Shown: positions 49,159 to 61,425, counted from the stretch's first letter. The stretch is DNA of 64,000 bases from Sipunculus nudus (GCA_026874595.1 CM049314.1:26483729-26547728), one strand, 5' to 3'. Program-made: numbers and translations. Notes: generated by a model not told the origin, from the sequence alone.

Positions 49159-49173
49159 AGCGCCCTCTGCTGG
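49159..49173 (-). promoter_or_regulatory. Perfect CTCF consensus motif
   Basis: On the minus strand CCAGCAGAGGGCGCT matches CCASYAGRKGGCRSY at all 15 positions and continues GTC downstream. A weaker partial CCAGTAGAGGA (minus) lies 40 bp away near 49212-49222. Known: CTCF and this motif are conserved across many bilaterians. Occupancy here is unproven. Confidence 0.5.
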
Positions 49174-52058
49174 CAAACTCGCCTCTCCAATATCCAGCAT
49201 CATACATCATCCTCTACTGGCAACTCAGATTAATTATTAATACTAATTAACCCTTTAAAGTCATGTAACCACTTTTCCATCATATTAATACAGAAATAAT
49301 TACAAAATCTACCTGTTTTTATACCTGATAGTCATTTCACTTTTTTCCTATGTAATAAAGTTTTTAACACCCTTAGATACATTCAGATATGAGCAATCTG
49401 AATGATACAAGTATACGAAATAAAATTTTTATGGAATGCAAAAACCTACAAGGCAGCGGCAAAATGTGTCTGGGTAATATGAGCATGAAATATTGAAGAT
49501 AAACAAGGAAGTCATGGTTTTACATAATCAACAGATAAAGTGATCTATTTTTCCTATGGCACTACTGTCCCCATCATATAAACAAATTACTGTTTTACTC
49601 AAAGAGGCATTTTATTGTGTATTCAGGGCACTGGTCACATCCAACTACTTTAAAATTATGTAGAGTGGCTGTAAGTCGTTTTTAATGATAAGCAAAAGCT
49701 TCCTCCCTGGCGCTTTTTTGTTAAAACAATTTGATCAACTCAAACATGCAACATGTATATATACCAGCTCATGAAATGTTTATAGCTAATAGTTTCTCTC
49801 ATTTTAGCCTGTTTCAGATTGGAGTATTATGATCAAAATGCAGACTTTGGGGGCAGGACAATGGATGACAAAAATCAGTATGTTATAGACATTCCACCGC
49901 AAAGCAGAGTATTAAGACAAAAGTTCTCAGTCACAGGCAAATCAGCCCACCCGCATTGCAAAATTACTAATCCAAGTGATTATCAGCGTTAGCGGTGCCG
50001 GTTTCAAGCTGGCATATGGACAAAATAAGTCTTCATTGTTTTAATAATATTATTTCAAAAAAACAATTTATTAGATATAGCAAACACAAAGTAAATTTAT
50101 TTCATTGTATTATACATCCACATACATACCTGAATTCGGGTCGACCGATCAGCATGGCCACCTGCATGTTCTGCCTTCAGTGACACAGTCAGTCAAAGTA
50201 ATCCATAACGCACTTGACCACTGATTATGTCGTGTGCAACTAATATTTATTATGTTAGATGATAAAGCCTGACGGAGATAGAATAAAGACTGCCGGTATC
50301 TTTGAAGCTTGTCGGGGAGAATTGAAAGCATTACGTTGCCCCACATTATATTGGCTAGGGAGAAAAGTGAGGTTAGGGTGGCTCATCTCTTAGTTTCCTT
50401 AATGTGATCTCCGCCTAAATCCGGCGGGGGGGGGGGTTAATTCCTCAAATACGGTATTGATAATTATTGTATAGTTATTGAAAATTATACATGCTATTAA
50501 ACGTTTGTTAAAATCATTTGTACTAAATGCATTTATCTGTTTGGTACAAGACTATCGTGTAATGTGTGAAAAACAGACAGGTGTCTTGTCTTGTTCAGAT
50601 AGAAAAATTACTAAAATAAAATTACTTGTTTGCTGCCCCCTCCCCCTCCAAAGGCATTGCGAGCACCATGAGACAAATACCTGTCGCTGTCTAAGGTTTA
50701 TAATGCATCTGTGCATTGTAGGGGTTATGAACGGCATTAAGTATATCATTATTATATTACGGAGATAAAAACTGCAGATGACATTTTTTGCAATATTAAT
50801 AAAATGGAAATACATCAAGTTCTTTAGATAAACTGTAAACTCTTAGCTGGTCGTAGCCTTTTGTCCAACGGTTCTTTTAGAAAAATGGCATCTGTGATTT
50901 TACTGTTTTATTTATTTAGATTCCAACTGTAACAGTCGGAGCAGTTGAGGGATACTTGCGTCAGTGGGACACAGCACATTATTCAAAGGCTGAGGGCATG
51001 TACAAGGAAAGGTTCCTTCTGTGTGTTCGTGCAGCAAAGAAACCTGATACTTGCTACATATTAAGTCGTTGTGCTGCAGAAATGAAAAAAATGACCCTGC
51101 CAAAAAAATTATGATTATTACTATCAAATCCAGGGTCAGATGTTGTGCAGTGGCAGACATCTTTGTTTTGTTGTTCTGTATATCTTTAAAGATATTAAGA
51201 ATTTTCACATTCCAAGGAATGAAGAGTTTATCACCCAATGCCGACAGAGCTACAGGATTTCTTTCAAATATAATTCAAGCCAGCAATACTTAGCAGATTC
51301 TTTTACAGGAAGTTTGATCAGTACAATTTTTCACAATCAAGCGGGAAAATATCTTATGTTCATTATGTCTCATGATACCCCTGAAATATTGTTACAGGTG
51401 TCCACTTTATAACTGAATATCATGACTCAATCATATCAAGAACCAGATTTCTGCTTTTAAAAATATCCACCAGATTTTTATAGTCATATTGCCTTGTATA
51501 CAATGTGACCATTAAAATCTCTTCAATAGTTGTCATAGCAGGCTTGTGGTGAAAACATAATTGTCTGATCTGAATATAATTAAACTCGAAACAATTTAAT
51601 ACATAGAGGGGTACTGTAATGGTTTAACATGAAAATTATCTTGGTTAAATAAATAGAAGTTATATATAGAAAATTATTTTCATAAAGCCCTCAATATTAC
51701 TTTAGAATGCAGTCATGTTTAGACAGCCTGTTATGTGTTTATTTTCAAATGACAAATCCTGTATGTTATCTCTTATTTAAACTTGTAAAAACAGAGTAGA
51801 TGCATCACTGCAATTTATCTGTGCTCTAATACCATAAGTATATGTATCCCTAATACCTTAGGCCTTAGATATGTAGGCACATAAAGCATATCTTATTTTT
51901 AGATTATTTGTCCTGACCATATGGAATCAAACCAGTTCTGACATTGAAATATTTTGACATTATGACATTCATTTGATTGTTCATGATGAAGGCATAGAAA
52001 TAAACAATCTTCCTGTATCTCCAAACAGTATATGGTGGTTATTTTGTCTATACATGTA
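49174..52058. other. Stretch without recognised gene
   Basis: Overlapping open frames on both strands at 50478-51412 (up to 108 codons) have no recognised motif. G tract at 50425-50436. Nothing assignable. Confidence 0.4.
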
Positions 52059-52110
52059 AGTAGTATACATAGGATGGGGTTGGGGAATAGCCCGCAGACC
52101 TCAGATGGCG

Positions 52111-52125
52111 CCACCAGGTGGCGCC
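52111..52125 (+). promoter_or_regulatory. Perfect CTCF consensus, left arm
   Basis: CCACCAGGTGGCGCC matches CCASYAGRKGGCRSY at 15/15. It forms a near-palindrome with the preceding GGCG, so the opposite strand also matches except at one position. Confidence 0.5.
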
Positions 52126-52297
52126 ACTGAGGTCTGCGCATGCGTAGTATAATTTGATGTGGTGAATGGGAGCACTGGCGCATGCGCAGATCATTCCGCG
52201 CAGAGGCGTCCTTGTGGAAAGACGTGCCGAGAGGGGGAGGGTCGTAGCGCGCTTGCGCGAGGTTGACACTAAAATACCAGGTGGCGCCAGGGTGGTG

Positions 52298-52309
52298 TGC
52301 GCATGCGCA
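52298..52309. promoter_or_regulatory. Perfect NRF1-type palindrome in fold-back spacer
   Basis: TGCGCATGCGCA matches YGCGCAYGCGCR fully. Near-matches lie in both arms at 52135-52146, 52177-52188, 52414-52425 and 52456-52467. Confidence 0.4.
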
Positions 52310-52476
52310 GAGTCATTCCGAAGGCAGCTGAGGGAGCACGCGGACGTGCCCGGAGCTCCAAAGGCCGAGCGCGCACGCGCGAAGCCAGAAGGACGCCTCT
52401 GCGCGGAATGATCTGCGCATGCGCCAGTGCTCCCATTTACCACATCAAATTATACTACGCATGCGCAGACCTCAGT

Positions 52477-52491
52477 GGCGCCACCTGGTGG
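52477..52491 (-). promoter_or_regulatory. Perfect CTCF consensus, right arm
   Basis: Inverted copy of the site at 52111, convergent with it, 350 bp away. Confidence 0.5.
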
Positions 52492-52619
52492 CGCCATCTG
52501 AGGTCTGTGGGCTATACCCCAACCCCCTCCTATGTATACTACTCATATATATCCACACAATAAGTAGGTGTTAAAATTAAGATGGACTTTGCATGTATGA
52601 TACAAGGCATGCCGTGGGA

Positions 52620-53430
52620 CTATTCCTGAAAGGAAATTACAGAGCATGAAACAAATAAAAATTATGTAAGATGACAGATGGGTGTCACAAGTGTTCATTT
52701 GTTGTGCGAATATTTTGTATGTTTTTGCGAGCCCAATACATCTTCCCACATGGACTCGCTTAGATGCAATGTTCCTGTCTCTAATGATAGTTTTGCCACT
52801 TAGTCTCTTCTTTTTTAATGTTGGAATATTAATATTTACATTATATGGAGCAAATATATCTTGGACATCGAACTCTTTGTCAGCCATGACAGAATCCCCA
52901 CATCATGCACCCGTGGGATTTAACTCCGTTGTACAATGTGTCTGTCACTGGTGGAACCCCCATATGATGGGGAAATATAGGAACATAAACCACCAGGTGT
53001 AATGCCAACTAGTGCTTTTACTGTGTTTCTGTTTTTTGTAAGTACTGAATGTGGATCGCTGTGCAGTTGGGAGTTTTGTTTTTTTTAACTGGACATTCAG
53101 CACCATCAATAATAACACGTGTATTTGGAAAGTTGCAGTAAAATTTGAAGGAGCATAAAATCTTTTTGGAACCTGTGAGGGCAAAAGTGGTATCTCTCTC
53201 CACTGAAGAGCCATAAACCTGATCCATGTACACAAAATATTGTAACACTCAGATCCGGAGATATAAAACATCCTACTTAATTCAAAATTTGTGTAGTGTT
53301 TTCTTAACTTGATGAGGACGAGAAAAAACCTTCCACACATACCTGATCTGGTGCAGCGCCATACATAAAGTTTAGCTGGTCAGATGCGGGACCAAGTGTG
53401 GATAAGACAAACTTGATTTTTTTTTGTAAT
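52620..53430 (-). pseudogene. PIF/Harbinger-superfamily (ISL2EU-like) DDE transposase relic
   Basis: Reading the minus strand downward: L-N-F-M-Y-G-A-A-P-D-Q (about 53380-53340); an F-L-V-L-I-K-L-R helix followed by S-R-M-F-Y-I-S and T-W-I-R-F-M (helix-turn-helix-like, about 53325-53190); F-P-N-T-R-V-I-I-D-G-A-E (first catalytic Asp, about 53130-53090); P-S-Y-G-G-S-T-S-D-R-H-I-V (second Asp, about 52965-52925); M-A-D-K-E-F (52887-52870); N-I-P-T-L-K then I-A-S-K-R-V-H-V-G-R-C-I-G (about 52770-52725). Known: the last motif is normally R-I-H-V-E-R-A-I-G, with E as the third catalytic residue; here it is G. At least three frame changes are needed to read it, so it is dead. Terminal repeats were not identified. 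Confidence 0.85.
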
Positions 53431-54684
53431 TCTCGAAACTGGTGTATTGATGTATGGGCTCCGCATCATTAACAAAATTTAATACATTAAAAGGAGTATT
53501 GGTATAGGATCTGAACCAACATCACATGTTATTGGGATTTCTTTCATATCTGTTTAGGTAAAATTATTATTTGTAGCATTTGAATATGATATATTATTGT
53601 CATGTGGTGAAACAACCTCTGAGCCTACATCTGGAACTAAGTCTATCTCCTATTTGGTAATGGCTGCACTTTGCCTGTACTGACTGCGATCTTATAGTTG
53701 CTGCCTTGCAGTTGACTCTGGTAATACCACCTGTGTCCATGGAAACACACTGGGGACTGCCCGTTTTTAAAGTGTTCGGATCTGTGGTTTTCCTTCTGAA
53801 TATAGACAATAGCACCATCTTTTGTATTAGTTTGTCTATACAGGGAATGAAATCATAAATCAATTCTACCGCCCCATGCAGGTCTACAGGGCAGAAAGTT
53901 CACGTACCCTCCAATAGTATTACCAGACGCCAACTTCATATGTTAAAAAATTGCTTTACTTTTTTAAAGATATTTATCCTCAATGAAAGTTCTCCACTTC
54001 ATTGATTGTTAATTTCCATCCAAAATTAACCTTTTAAATGGAATTATAAAGGTAACAGAAAAATTAAACCATAAACTAATTTACTTAAATAATGTTAAAG
54101 CTTAATAGATACCTATAATATGGAATAAAATGAGATAATAAACATACCGGCATGAAATAAACATATGCCATTTTATTTTGAGAAATCTGTTTTCATCTAA
54201 ATATTATTTATTATTCAGCTATATAATCATAGTCCTATCCATCAGTGATGTTTTTAGATGTCTCGGAATTGTGTCAGTTGGCGAAGTTGTACAGATCAGA
54301 AGTAAACCATTATATGGGGCAATTAACTAGAGGGACGGGCTAGATAATAAATATAATTTTTAATCTGATATACAGAATGCATGCATTATATGATGCATGC
54401 CGCAAATTCATGCCATAAAAATGTAAATACTAATTATTCCTATCAGCATGCATTAGACTTCCAGTCATATCATAATTAGATTTCAGACACATTAAAATGT
54501 AAATATGTCCAACTGAGTTGGGATTTAATTACATATAGTGGGCAGGGTAACAATAAATATTAAACAACTGTACTCCGATTTTGGTAAAGGAGGTTAAATT
54601 TATAAAGTAAAAACAATGCGAAACGACGAATAACCAGGAGTGGGGGTTGGGGGTGGGAGGGGCACATATATAATCTAAGGAAGT
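53431..54684. other. Non-coding stretch
   Basis: No gene recognised beyond the transposase relic; the N-terminal part of that element may fade into 53431-53650. Confidence 0.4.
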
Positions 54685-55383
54685 ACTTATTTCCACTCCA
54701 CAAGTGAACTTTCTGCACTTTCATCAGCAATATAGGCCGTATAGGATATTATTGAAGATAGTTATTTGTCTTACGGTTTATGTCCAACACTGGTGTCAAC
54801 AGTCTTTTCTTTACCTGTGCACTTAGCCAAGACCTGACAGCACTAGTCTTGGCAAATAGCTGGAGACTCTCACTGATTGGCCCTACTGATGAGGCGCTAA
54901 GCATCAACTGAAATAGACTAAGCCATAAAACGAGTGTTGTCAAAACATTCCCGCCTTATTTGAGCTACAGTGAGCTTGTACCCATGCCTAATATATAAAC
55001 CTGTACAATTATGAAACAAACTAATTGACAAATGTTACTATTCCCAGAAAATAATACATCTTATTTGTCTTTAAAAAGCTTGCCGAAAATTTGAATATAA
55101 GTAAACTGCAAGTTTTACTCTAGTGAATCATATATTATAGAATATAATGCACATTTGCTAAAAATCTTTGAAAAGATATACTAGTAATATAAAGACTTAT
55201 TTATGTATAACTGAAATAGACAGAGAAACATTTTGGTGACATTTTTTCCCAGAATTCAATGCACCAGCCCTTATCATGGGTGGGGGGGCGGGAGTGGAAA
55301 TAAGCATCCCTTATAACCGTTCCCCCGGGGGAGCGGAAATAAGCATCCCTTATTTCCACTCCTGGGGAGTGAAATAAGGCCTG
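54685..55383. repeat. Inverted and tandem GGAGTGGAAATAAG repeats
   Basis: CTTATTTCCACTCC at 54687-54700 faces GGAGTGGAAATAAG at 55291-55304. A second GAGCGGAAATAAG copy forms a perfect 9-bp hairpin (GGAAATAAG / CTTATTTCC) near 55333-55357, followed by GGGGAGTGAAATAAGG. Possible non-autonomous element of about 0.7 kb or a local repeat cluster. Confidence 0.45.
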
Positions 55384-56107
55384 CTATAATCAAACGTTTG
55401 AACGGAGGCCAGGGATGTGTTAGAATATCACTTACATTATTGACGTTCGTTGTTTAAAGCATATATAATAAAATATGATTCAATTATGTCTTGTGGCGTG
55501 CATCAACATCAACTGTACTTAAACCACAATTACCATAATACGTCTCTGAGACGTTTGAAGTGCTTGTGGCAGACGACGCTGGCAGCTGTCGGCTGCCACA
55601 GCCTTCCTCGCTCTCCGACCCTCCTTATGGCGATGACCCAGCGCCGTCTTCTGTGTTTGTCTTTTGGGAATTCATGCCCCCCTCTGTTGGAACAATGGGG
55701 ACACAGCACAGAGTCTTAGGCATGATGACACAAAAACAGATGACAAGAAGTAACTCTAGCGGCTTGTCCGGATACGACCACCTTGACAACAGGACGTCAC
55801 CTAAACCGGAAGCTACCGCCCTGGTGGACATAATAGAACTATGAATCTCAGAGTTGCCCTTTGCTGTAACTGGTGCACGTCTGATATATGTGGTGCTCAA
55901 ATGTTCTTTCACTTAGTTCGCAAAATATAGGTCCCAGTTATCTTATCTCAGCTTTGCAAGGAGATTGTAAAGTGCAAATCCGACCCATGAGGTGCTTTTA
56001 AAATCTTGCAGGATATGAGTCACAGTCACCACCTCTTATCTTCTTCCTTTACATTATGTTGAAAGATTTAATAGGTTAAAAAAGCTCAGATTTATACCTT
56101 TCTGACA
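55384..56107. other. Stretch with unexplained overlapping open frames
   Basis: Around 55450-55912 GC content rises and open frames of 89-95 codons occur on both strands. None carries a recognised domain or clear splice context. Could be a relic or a hidden exon. Confidence 0.3.
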
Positions 56108-59100
56108 TTTTTTATTGAAAAAAAAACAAATACAACGAACATAAATTATAGTGGACATATACAAATATTTAAACGACACAGGACACACAAAATATAGTCA
56201 TAGAAACTTGCATACAAATAAAGCTGGTTTGGCTTATATGTAAGTATTTTTTTCAATTACTTCCCAAAGTTAACTCAATTAATGTTTAATTCTTAGAGCA
56301 TTATACCCTTTTTCTCAAAGTCCATATTAAGTTTAAAGTTTTTATTAGTAAGCATATACCTCTCCTTATAAATCTACCTCTCTCTCTCCTGTACCTCTCT
56401 TATGAATAAAATCTGTTACATGTAGTGAAATATTATTCTCTTTTTTATAATGCCTTTCTGGTAAACCAATGATAATATATTTCTCAAGTATTAATTCTGG
56501 TGGTATTTTATAAGAACAAATTACTTCTTTCAATAATGACCGAACTAACTACATAACATTTTAGGAATAAATGTTCATAATCCTCAAATATAACTGACAG
56601 TATCTGCAGTAAGGGATTTCCGTAAGACCAAATTTAAACAGTTTTTCATTTAAATACTCGTTAAATATTTTATATTAAAATTTCCACATATTTTAGCTTG
56701 ACATTAGGAAGCAGCATTTAAAAACAAAACTTCACATTCTTCTTCTAATAAATTATACCTGATACTCAAGTTTTCTTTTGTTGGATATTGCCCACTATTT
56801 ATCCGATTAACAAAAATGACATAAGGTTGCTTTGATTTAATTTTCTCTATAAGTGCAAAACTGTTTCTTATCTTATATTGATTCAGTCTCCTTGTTCTTT
56901 GCATTTTCTATCTCAGATTTGTAAATCAATCCCCTGCTCTGCTTTGAGATTGCTCCATAAGTTAATTGATCGCAGGAACTTAACTCCTTTGTAAACCCAA
57001 TATTGAAAACTAACTTGGTCTCTGTTGCTCTTTCACATTTTATCTACATATACTAATCCTTTTGAAAAAAAAAGTGTTATTCCAGATACGAGGACTTCGC
57101 AAATTTTGCCCTATAATTACTTTCCAAGTCGTCAATATGTGAACATTTATATCTTGCAACATTTTTTAACTGTTTTTGTTCATAGTCGCATTTAAGTAAA
57201 GTGTTGTACCTTCAACACTTTAAAAAAAATGTATCAATAAGTAATTTCCAATTTTTCGGGGTTCTATTAAAGTACCTTTTAATCCAAATACATGTTGTGT
57301 TTTTATGAAACTGTCGATATGTGACATATTTAAACCGCCTTCTCCTATTGGATTTACTAAAATTTCCCTTTTGCTTCCCCCTAGTTCTCCCTTTCCATAT
57401 AAATGTCCAAAATAACTTTTTCCATTGATCCTTGAATCTTTTAAGTATAAAAAACATTTGATAATATGTGTTAGCTTTTAAAAACATAATGTCTTAGGTA
57501 TTAGTATTCTTCCTTGTAAGCTTGTTTCCGTATGCACGTTTCTAATAAAAACTTTGAATTTTATCCTCAAAGGTGCGGCTATCCATTATTTCAGTATTAC
57601 ATGATAATTGAACTCCCAACACTTAAACACATTCTAACAATTTTAGACCTAGAGGTTTTGCATTATTATCTATAACCAACTACATTGCTTAAGTTTCTTT
57701 TTTCTTATTCAAATCCCGAATACCATTTACATTTATTGAAAAGTGACATTACTCTTTTCACATAATCAATATTTTTTTTAAATTGCTGTGGAACCATCTG
57801 CATATAAGGTCAATTTCAATTCTTCATGTTTAGTTTTTTATTCCTTGTATATTTTGTTTATTACGAATATTAATAGCCAACATAATATAAATAAACACGA
57901 TGATAGTGGATCTTCTTGCCAAACCCCTCTTTCTGTTTCAAAATATGATGAAGAATGGCCATTATTTCTTACACAAGCCTTGATATCATTATACAATAAT
58001 TAAATCCATTTATTAAAGGATTCCCCAAAGTTAAATATTTTTTAAGTAGCATAAATACATTTCCCTTCTAAAGTATCAAAAGCCGTTTTAATAATATATA
58101 ATTAACATAATTCCTAAGAGTTCTTACAGCTTCCGTTATAGAAGTATCCTCCATATACCCATATTTTTGTTTATTAATTTTGATAACACTGATTTAAATC
58201 TGAACGAAATAACTTTTATCAAAATTTTTTAATCTGTATTTACTCAGGACATCGGCTGCCAGTTTTGGACAGTCCTTATCTTTTTTATAAATTAATGTTG
58301 TAACTGCTTGCCTTTTTGATGGTGTCAACATACCTAAATCTAAAGAATAAATAAAATCTGCAGCCCATTATGCGTCCTAAATTATCCCAAAAGCAAAGTA
58401 TAAATTCTGATGAAAGTCCTTTTCTGGCGACTTGTTTTTCTTAAAAGTTTTGTTGGTTGCTTTTAGACATTCTCCTACAAATAAATATCCTTCGCAGGAC
58501 AGTCTCAATTTTGTTGTAGGTTTTGGAGTATTACTATCATATAGGAAAGGATATGTATTTAAATTTATAAAACTTATGTTTCGAGATGATTACAGCATTT
58601 AAAAAAAAATTCTTTCTTCCTGAAGAATATTCTTCATGCCTGTAATCATAATGCCATTACGATCTCCTATTTGTTTTATATATTTATTATACCCATTCCT
58701 TTTCTCTAAGCCATAAACGTATTTTGAAATTGTCTCTCCCTTTTCTACCCATCAAAAGTCTGCCCTTGTCATTATTCCTTCTACCTTAATTTTATAAATT
58801 TCATTTAATTCTTTTTGTAATTCGTCATACTTTTCTTGATTGCTTTCATCATCTTGTAAAACTTGAAGTTCTCCGATAATACTTAATTTTTCGTTTTTTT
58901 AATTCCTTATTTTATTTGGATATTTTATGGTTTATTTTCTTATTTTAAATTCCCAATAGGTTTGGGTTGAAACTGCCTTTCTTTTGAAGCAATTCTGTAA
59001 TCATTGAATTTATTAAATCTCTGTACCTTTTTATCTTTTGGAAGTTTGTTATTAAACTTCAAATATCCCCCTGCCTCTTTTCATTTTCGTTTTTATTAAA

Positions 59101-59830
59101 AGTAATTGAGATGCTTGAGCGATCAGATTTAAATGATGGTAATATTAAAGTATCCATTTCAAGTTCTTCCACACTATAAGATGTAAGAAAATAATCTACC
59201 CTTTTATAAATCTTTTTTATCTTTATGTATATTTTTCCTTTTCTGGATTTCTCATTCTCCATATATCTTTCAAATCTAGGATAGTTTTTATTTTCATTAT
59301 CTTATTATCTCTCACATCTCTGATTATTTCATTATCTCTTACAACTCTTTAATGATTAAACAGAGTTCCAGTTAACTCCAAATATAATGTTATCATAAGG
59401 TTCAAAATCCATCTCTTTAGGCCTTAAACTTAGGACTCTAAAAACAAAATCTGTTCTCTTTCCTTAGTTGGTGCATATAAGTTTATATTTTGCCACATAT
59501 TATTGTTTATATATGCTTTTAATATTATGATTGTTCCTTTTTTGTCAGTCTATCTTTGAACAATTTTGGCTATTTATTAGAAATAAAAAAAGCTACCCCC
59601 CTGCTTTTACTGGTACTATGACATGAAACAACTTCTCCTCTCTACTCTTGTTTCTAATAATTTTTATCCATATTTTCACTGTAAGTTTTTGTAACCTCAC
59701 AATACCTGATTTATGTTTCCTTGTCCAAATGAATATAGCCCATCTCTTCTTTTGTCTAAGTCCCCTAACATTCATGCTTAATACATTAAATTCAGACACG
59801 AAGTTATTGTATGTGTATGGAAATTATTAT
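56108..59830 (-). pseudogene. Decayed L1/Tx1-type non-LTR retrotransposon (LINE), ORF2
   Basis: On the minus strand from 59830 down: apurinic-like endonuclease start F-N-V-L-S-M-N-V-R-G-L with G-G-V-A-F-F-I-S (59799-59575); N-L-Y-A-P-T-K-E (about 59490-59465) and I-I-F-G-V-N-W-N (about 59385-59362, usually G-D-F-N); V-D-Y-F-L-T-S (59200-59180); RT motif K-T-A-F-D-T-L-E (about 58100-58050); E-R-G-V-W-Q-E-D-P-L-S-S (about 57940-57900, normally R-G-V-R-Q-G-D-P-L-S); Y-A-D-G (about 57812-57800) where functional RTs have Y-A-D-D; and a C-terminal W-K-K-L-F-W-T-F-I-W-K-G with R-R-R-F-K (57450-57330). Many stops and frameshifts. The T-rich sequence near 56108 fits the tail. Endonuclease plus RT order and motifs fit the L1/Tx1 group; ORF1 was not found. 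Confidence 0.88.
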
Positions 59831-61349
59831 ATGAAATATCCTTAGTATACCAGACATAATATACTTATAAATGATTTTCCAATTGAGCTTTTGGAGATAA
59901 ATGTAATGTTACATTCTACCTGATATCTCACAAAAAAACTGTTCTGATATATCTATAAGCACAAACTTATTGGAACTCTTCTTACATAATATGCATCTTC
60001 CATTGGGCATACAACAAATTATCATAAATGCAATCAATACTAAGGTTTTTTTTAAATATTATATAATTTTTGTCATAAGTCTGACCTCTGTAGTGACAAT
60101 GAAGGTACACAAAGCAGTGAAGATCAATCATCGAGCTAATCAGTATGATTCAGACAGGCCGATGGGTTTGTGTGTCCAACATATTGATCTCCAGGTACAC
60201 TTTTGTTGTTGACAAGCGGATCTTACATTTAGTATCTCTAATAATATATATATAAATAAAAATTCAATTTACCCATTATCAAGACATTTCATCAAGCATT
60301 TAGCTTCATTCACATGCATTAATAAATATAACATTTTAAATGGATGTCAAAATCACAATTTAAGAGTTTTTAAAAGTTATGAAAATTTTCAAGCATTTAT
60401 CTTCCTGCAATTGCATTAAACAAGATAACATTTTGAAATAAAATCAAAATTACAAATTCACAATAAAAAAATATAAGATTTTTCATCAGTGAAGTTATGA
60501 ATTGTTTCAAGTGCTGCAATTTCATGAATACAACTAAAACTTAGAAATAACTTAATACATGCATACATATACACACTTAATTATACGCATTCATAAAACC
60601 TTTCCTAATTAGAAATAAACTGTACAAATATCTGTGCCAGACTGCTGCTATCAAACAGATCAACTGAAATATTATGGCTATCTGCAATGCAATAGTTACA
60701 TAGGTATATAACAATTTAACATGTTTCACAAAATAAAAAAAACAAGCTATCTTGAAAATTCAGACAGCTGTATGCAATTACACGCACCTATTGAGCATTT
60801 AACAGTCTACAATTCCATTAGTAAAGCTATTATTATAAAAACTGATTTAAAAGTTACACTGTGATATTTATCAAATCTCTACTCAGATACATATCTTGTA
60901 TGAAGCGCTTTAAACATATATGTTTTCAATGTAAGCCTTTGAAGCGTGTGAAGTATTAATCTTTTAACTTGCATAATGTAAATGCAAACCAATATACATT
61001 AATCATCACAGACTATCCTGTCATGTACTGCCATCGTTTATATTTGTAAGGCTTTGAAGCCTTAACACATAATTTAATATATGGAATTTATAACATTTGA
61101 ATATTGACTGCTTTAGAAAAAGATCATAATACGGCAACAACATTGGCCGTCCTGCAAAACATACGCCAACAATCAACCCTGGACAAAACGCAATCAGTAA
61201 AAATTCAGCCAGCCCACAATCTAAATTTTCAGTCCATCTCGCCCCCTGCAGGCTGCGCCATTTTGTCACGTTGCTCGGGGGAAGGCTGGGTCCGCCTCAC
61301 GCTTCTATAGTCAAACACAAGTAGTAGAGAATGAGACGGAGTTTATTCT
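59831..61349. other. Non-coding AT-rich stretch
   Basis: No gene recognised; LINE ORF1 might be expected upstream of ORF2 here but no trace was seen. A CTCF-like motif lies at 61238-61252 (-). Confidence 0.45.
61238..61252 (-). promoter_or_regulatory. CTCF-like motif, 12 of 15 positions
   Basis: Minus strand CCTGCAGGGGGCGAG: the core CAGGGGGCG is kept; mismatches at positions 3, 14 and 15. Confidence 0.3.
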
Positions 61350-61425
61350 GAAACAGAATACAAAGAAGACCTGTGAGTCGGATTGTGGCCAACAGCAGGG
61401 TCCGGGCTGGACTCACGCAGAGGTC
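61350..61425 (+). repeat. Direct repeat, left copy (possible LTR part)
   Basis: GAAACAGAATACAAAGAAGACC, GTGAGTCGG, CCAACAGCAGG and GGGCTGGACT recur in order at 63240-63305, 1.89 kb away. Matching direct repeats at this spacing suggest solo-type or truncated LTRs, but no coding motif lies between. Confidence 0.5.

Larger units (their letters stand above)
52059..52543. mobile_element. GC-rich fold-back (long inverted repeat) element with CTCF and NRF1 motifs
   Basis: Two arms, 52059-52213 and 52390-52543, are near-perfect inverted copies of about 155 bp, from AGTAGTATACATAGGA at the outer edge to TCATTCCGCGCAGAGGCGTC at the inner edge, around a 176-bp GC-rich spacer. Each arm has the 15-bp CTCF consensus CCACCAGGTGGCGCC (52111-52125 on +; 52477-52491 on -) and two GCGCATGCGC-type NRF1 palindromes. 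The spacer has a partial third CTCF core (52274-52288) and a perfect NRF1 palindrome TGCGCATGCGCA (52298-52309). Open frames across it are composition artefacts. It lies just downstream of a dead transposase on the minus strand. The element has no coding capacity of its own; the name is structural, the family unknown. Confidence 0.85.

Noticed and set aside
50478-51412. Overlapping open frames on both strands as a gene
   Set aside because: I compared them with transposase and zinc-finger patterns because of the nearby relic, but found no convincing match.
52166-52563. Overlapping open frames of 81-131 codons in the GC-rich island
   Set aside because: They are readings of the fold-back arms and mirror each other on both strands.
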